Source: Candidatus Binatia bacterium (GTDB lineage Bacteria; Desulfobacterota_B; Binatia; UBA9968; JAJDTQ01). From it: a stretch of DNA of 8,141 nucleotides. The stretch lies in contig JAJDTQ010000204.1 of assembly GCA_022827045.1 (NCBI GenBank), forward strand, positions 1 to 8,141, written 5' to 3'. The position numbers and the translations under genes were made by a program. The notes beneath the pieces were generated by a model. That model worked only from the letters and a program-made list of their open reading frames with translations, was not told the DNA's origin and ran no database searches. This document shows positions 6,535 to 8,141 of this stretch, in pieces. Each line of letters begins with the position of its first letter. The stretch's first letter is position 1.

Positions 6535-6560
6535 GGGCGGGTTTGAACCCCGCCCCTACG
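6535..6560. repeat. Short palindromic repeat containing the crotonase stop codon
   Basis: GGGCGGG (6535-6541) and CCCGCCC (6549-6555) form a 7-bp stem with a 7-nt loop, followed by CTACG. On the minus strand it reads GTAGGGGCGGGG then TTCAAACCCGCCC. I recall this wording as a dispersed repeat in several environmental genomes, but did not search for it. The TAG stop of the crotonase (6558-6556) is part of the repeat, so insertion of the repeat may have set the current C-terminus. Confidence 0.6.
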
Positions 6561-7374
6561 ATTTCTTCGCGTCGGGCTTCTCGTAGCCCACGTTGCCGCC
6601 GCCCTTCTGCGACTGGAGGTAACCCTCGACGTCGTTCAGCGGGTTGGTGTAGACGCGCATGCGATGGGAGATGATCTCGTCCACCAGGAGCCCGCGGCTG
6701 TTGTCCAGGTCCATGGCCGTGTAGGCGGCGATCTTGGCGTGCTCCAGGGTCGCCGGGTGACGGGTGGCGATGGTGGCGGCGAACTCCCGCACGAACGGGA
6801 TCAGCTCCTTCTCCGGCACCGTCTTGGACACGAGTCCCAGGCGTTCGGCCTCGGCCCCGTCCAGGTTCTCGCCGGTGAGCTGGATGTAGAAGGCCTTCTT
6901 GAAGGGGATGCCGCTGCGGAAAAGCGTGGGCGTGGCGGTGGCGCCGTAGCTCCCGCGGATGATCTCGGGCATGCCGAACTGCGCGGTGTCCGCGGCGATG
7001 GCCAGGTCATGGCCGTTCACGAGCACCAGCCCGCCGCCCAGGGCCCAGCCGTTGACCGCGGCCACGGTGACCTGTGGGGCCTGGCGCAGCAGGGTGACGA
7101 TCTCTCGTGCCGAGCCGCCCTCGTAGAGCCGGCGCTTTCCCTGCCACGACGCCCGCAGGTCGTACAGGTCCAGCCCCGAGCTGTAGGCGTTGCCGGCGCC
7201 GGTGGTGACGATGCAGCGGATGTTGTCGTTCTCGGACAGGGCCTTGAGGCTGTCCACCAGCTCCGCCAGGAGCTTGCGGCTGAGCGCGTTCTTCCGCTCG
7301 GGGCGGTTGAGGGTGATCCAGGCGACGCCTGTTTCCTCGTCTATCTCCTCGATGATGGTTTCCCTTTCAGCCAC
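6556..7374 (-). CDS. Enoyl-CoA hydratase/isomerase (crotonase) family protein
   Basis: This 272-residue protein has the crotonase fold, whose members bind acyl-CoA and stabilise a thioester enolate in an oxyanion hole. ITLNRPERKNALS (20-32) is the N-terminal signature, SSGLDL (65-70) carries one oxyanion-hole position, and AVNGWALGGGLVLV (106-119) the second. FGMPEI (133-138) holds Glu137, matching rat hydratase Glu164. The other hydratase glutamate (rat Glu144, normally GGGxE) is replaced by Val117. The pattern GGG-x6-7-DLAIAAD with a single Glu resembles hydroxycinnamoyl-CoA (feruloyl-CoA) hydratase-lyases, so hydration plus retro-aldol cleavage, isomerisation or decarboxylation are all possible. 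The start is GTG at 7374, with GGAGG (minus strand, 7385-7381) 6 nt upstream. It lies between the dehydrogenase (100 bp upstream) and the CoA-transferase fusion (71 bp downstream), and its stop falls in a repeat. Family is sure; reaction is open. Confidence 0.87.
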   Translation of the reverse strand: MAERETIIEEIDEETGVAWITLNRPERKNALSRKLLAELVDSLKALSENDNIRCIVTTGAGNAYSSGLDLYDLRASWQGKRRLYEGGSAREIVTLLRQAPQVTVAAVNGWALGGGLVLVNGHDLAIAADTAQFGMPEIIRGSYGATATPTLFRSGIPFKKAFYIQLTGENLDGAEAERLGLVSKTVPEKELIPFVREFAATIATRHPATLEHAKIAAYTAMDLDNSRGLLVDEIISHRMRVYTNPLNDVEGYLQSQKGGGNVGYEKPDAKKS

Positions 7375-7380
7375 GGGGTT

Positions 7381-7385
7381 CCTCC
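7381..7385 (-). promoter_or_regulatory. Ribosome binding site of the crotonase gene
   Basis: On the minus strand this is GGAGG within TTGGAGGAAC, 6 nt before the GTG at 7374-7372. Its strength supports the GTG start, which gives the expected N-terminal length for a crotonase. Confidence 0.7.
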
Positions 7386-7402
7386 AATCGTTTCAGCGGC
7401 CC

Positions 7403-7430
7403 GGCAGGGCGACCACGGGTCGCCTCTGCC
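7403..7430 (-). promoter_or_regulatory. Intercistronic hairpin between dehydrogenase and crotonase
   Basis: GGCAGGGCGACC (7403-7414) pairs with GGTCGCC plus CTGCC (7418-7424 and 7426-7430). This gives 12 pairs with one bulged T (7425) and the 3-nt loop ACG. No T-run follows on either strand, so it is not a standard intrinsic terminator. It occupies the 100-bp gap and may adjust relative expression or mRNA stability within the minus-strand unit. Confidence 0.5.
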
Positions 7431-7474
7431 ATTAGTTCTCCCCGGGAGCGAGGCGCCCAAGGTCCGGTCGGCCG

Positions 7475-8141
7475 TCAACGGGCGCCGAACCGTTCGCGCC
7501 AGGAATCCACACTCGCCGGGTTCACCACGGTCTCCGGCACCTCGCCCGCCAGCACCGTGAGGATGCTCTGGGCGGCCATGCGCTCGCCGGACACCTGGGA
7601 CTGCGGGTTGGTGCCGATGATGTGCGGGGTCATGATGAGCCGCTCGGGGTCCACCTGCCGGATGGGGTCCGACAGGGGCAGCGGCTCTTCCTCGAACACG
7701 TCCACGGCCGCGCCGGCGATGACGCCCTCGTTGAGCGCCTGCACCAAGTCCTCCTGCTTGACCACGCCGCCGCGGCACGTGTTCACCAGGTAGGCGGTGG
7801 GTTTCATCTTTTTCAGCTCGGCCAGGGTGACGAGCCCGCGTGTCTCCGCGGTGAGGGGCGTGTGCAGGGTCACGAGGTCGGATTCGTGCAGCACCGTGTC
7901 CAGCGACACCAGCTCCACCCCCAGGTGCTCCACCGACTCCTGGGTGATGTAGGGGTCGCAGCCGATGAGCCGCATCTCCCAGGGGCCGAGGCGCTTGGCC
8001 ACCTCCTTGCCTACCCGTCCCACGCCGACGATGCCGACGGTGCGGCCCACCATCAGGTTGCCGCGATGCTCGTTGCGCTTCCAGCCGCCCTCGCGCAGGA
8101 GCGTCTGGTTGTGCACCAGCCGTTTGAAGAGCATGGACATG
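7475..8141 (-). CDS. D-isomer-specific 2-hydroxyacid dehydrogenase, 5' end outside the window
   Basis: The visible 221-222 residues are the nucleotide-binding domain and C-terminus of an NAD-dependent D-2-hydroxyacid dehydrogenase (phosphoglycerate, glycerate or hydroxypyruvate type), which interconverts 2-oxo acids and D-2-hydroxy acids in the cytoplasm. Counting from the Met codon at 8140, GVGRVG (39-44) is the Rossmann GxGxxG loop. Asp62 in GCDPY is placed to bind the adenosine ribose, favouring NAD over NADP. The catalytic triad is complete: Arg123 in NTCRGG, Glu152 in DVFEEEP and His173 in TPHIIGTN. About 100 residues of N-terminal substrate domain are missing, and the visible start matches the internal helix before the Rossmann loop. 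The Met at 8140 is thus internal and the gene runs past the right edge. It is the first visible gene of the minus-strand set. A 7-bp inverted repeat (7452-7458/7480-7486) flanks its stop. The exact substrate is not determinable. Confidence 0.88.
   Translation of the reverse strand, partial: MSMLFKRLVHNQTLLREGGWKRNEHRGNLMVGRTVGIVGVGRVGKEVAKRLGPWEMRLIGCDPYITQESVEHLGVELVSLDTVLHESDLVTLHTPLTAETRGLVTLAELKKMKPTAYLVNTCRGGVVKQEDLVQALNEGVIAGAAVDVFEEEPLPLSDPIRQVDPERLIMTPHIIGTNPQSQVSGERMAAQSILTVLAGEVPETVVNPASVDSWRERFGAR

Noticed and set aside
6664..7560. 298-codon plus-strand open frame over the crotonase and dehydrogenase genes
   Set aside because: It spans two real minus-strand genes and their gap, with no domain of its own.
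1..8141. CRISPR array, tRNA, rRNA, transposase or phage genes
   Set aside because: No regularly spaced direct repeats, no tRNA cloverleaf noticed and no coding frame resembling such proteins. The repeats present are isolated palindromes.

Overview
The window is GC-rich (roughly two-thirds G+C by eye), densely coding bacterial DNA with Shine-Dalgarno starts, and it reads as an acyl-CoA and organic-acid catabolism locus. The CaiB/BaiF fusion, the citrate-synthase-like lyase, the Fe3+-type ABC uptake genes and three kinds of short palindromic intergenic repeat suggest a large-genome, probably uncultivated environmental bacterium. Proteobacteria or a nearby candidate phylum such as Tectomicrobia, Binatota or Rokubacteria would fit. 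This is an impression from gene content and repeats, not a taxonomic result. I see no mobile-element genes, RNA genes, CRISPR array or phage genes.

Plus-strand half (1-3847): a short citrate-synthase-fold protein annotated as citryl-CoA lyase-like (13-786); a palindromic repeat plus a terminator-like hairpin (about 802-930); a secreted ABC solute-binding protein (947-1993); a gap with three consecutive hairpins (2007-2110); and a fused two-domain ABC permease (2126-3847). No ATP-binding subunit follows. The plus-strand run ends in a convergent intergenic region (3848-4042) filled by a nested inverted-repeat element.

Minus-strand half (read from 8141 down to 4043): the C-terminal two-thirds of a D-2-hydroxyacid dehydrogenase that enters from beyond the right edge, a crotonase-fold protein (7374-6556), and an 813-residue tandem fusion of two CaiB/BaiF class III CoA-transferase domains (6484-4043). 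The gaps of 100 and 71 bp and the shared direction suggest one transcription unit.

Together the genes suggest import of an organic anion, activation to a CoA thioester by the CoA-transferase, hydration or retro-aldol chemistry by the crotonase, NAD-linked 2-hydroxy/2-oxo acid interconversion by the dehydrogenase, and C-C cleavage of a citryl-CoA-like thioester by the citrate-synthase homologue. The substrate cannot be read from the sequence. Several enzymes lack a canonical catalytic residue: the N-terminal CoA-transferase half lacks the family Asp, the crotonase lacks one of the two hydratase Glu residues, and the lyase has Thr in place of the citrate-synthase Asp. Standard names should therefore be used cautiously. 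I find no convincing evidence of a wholly new system. The most unusual points are this set of active-site changes and the structured intergenic DNA.
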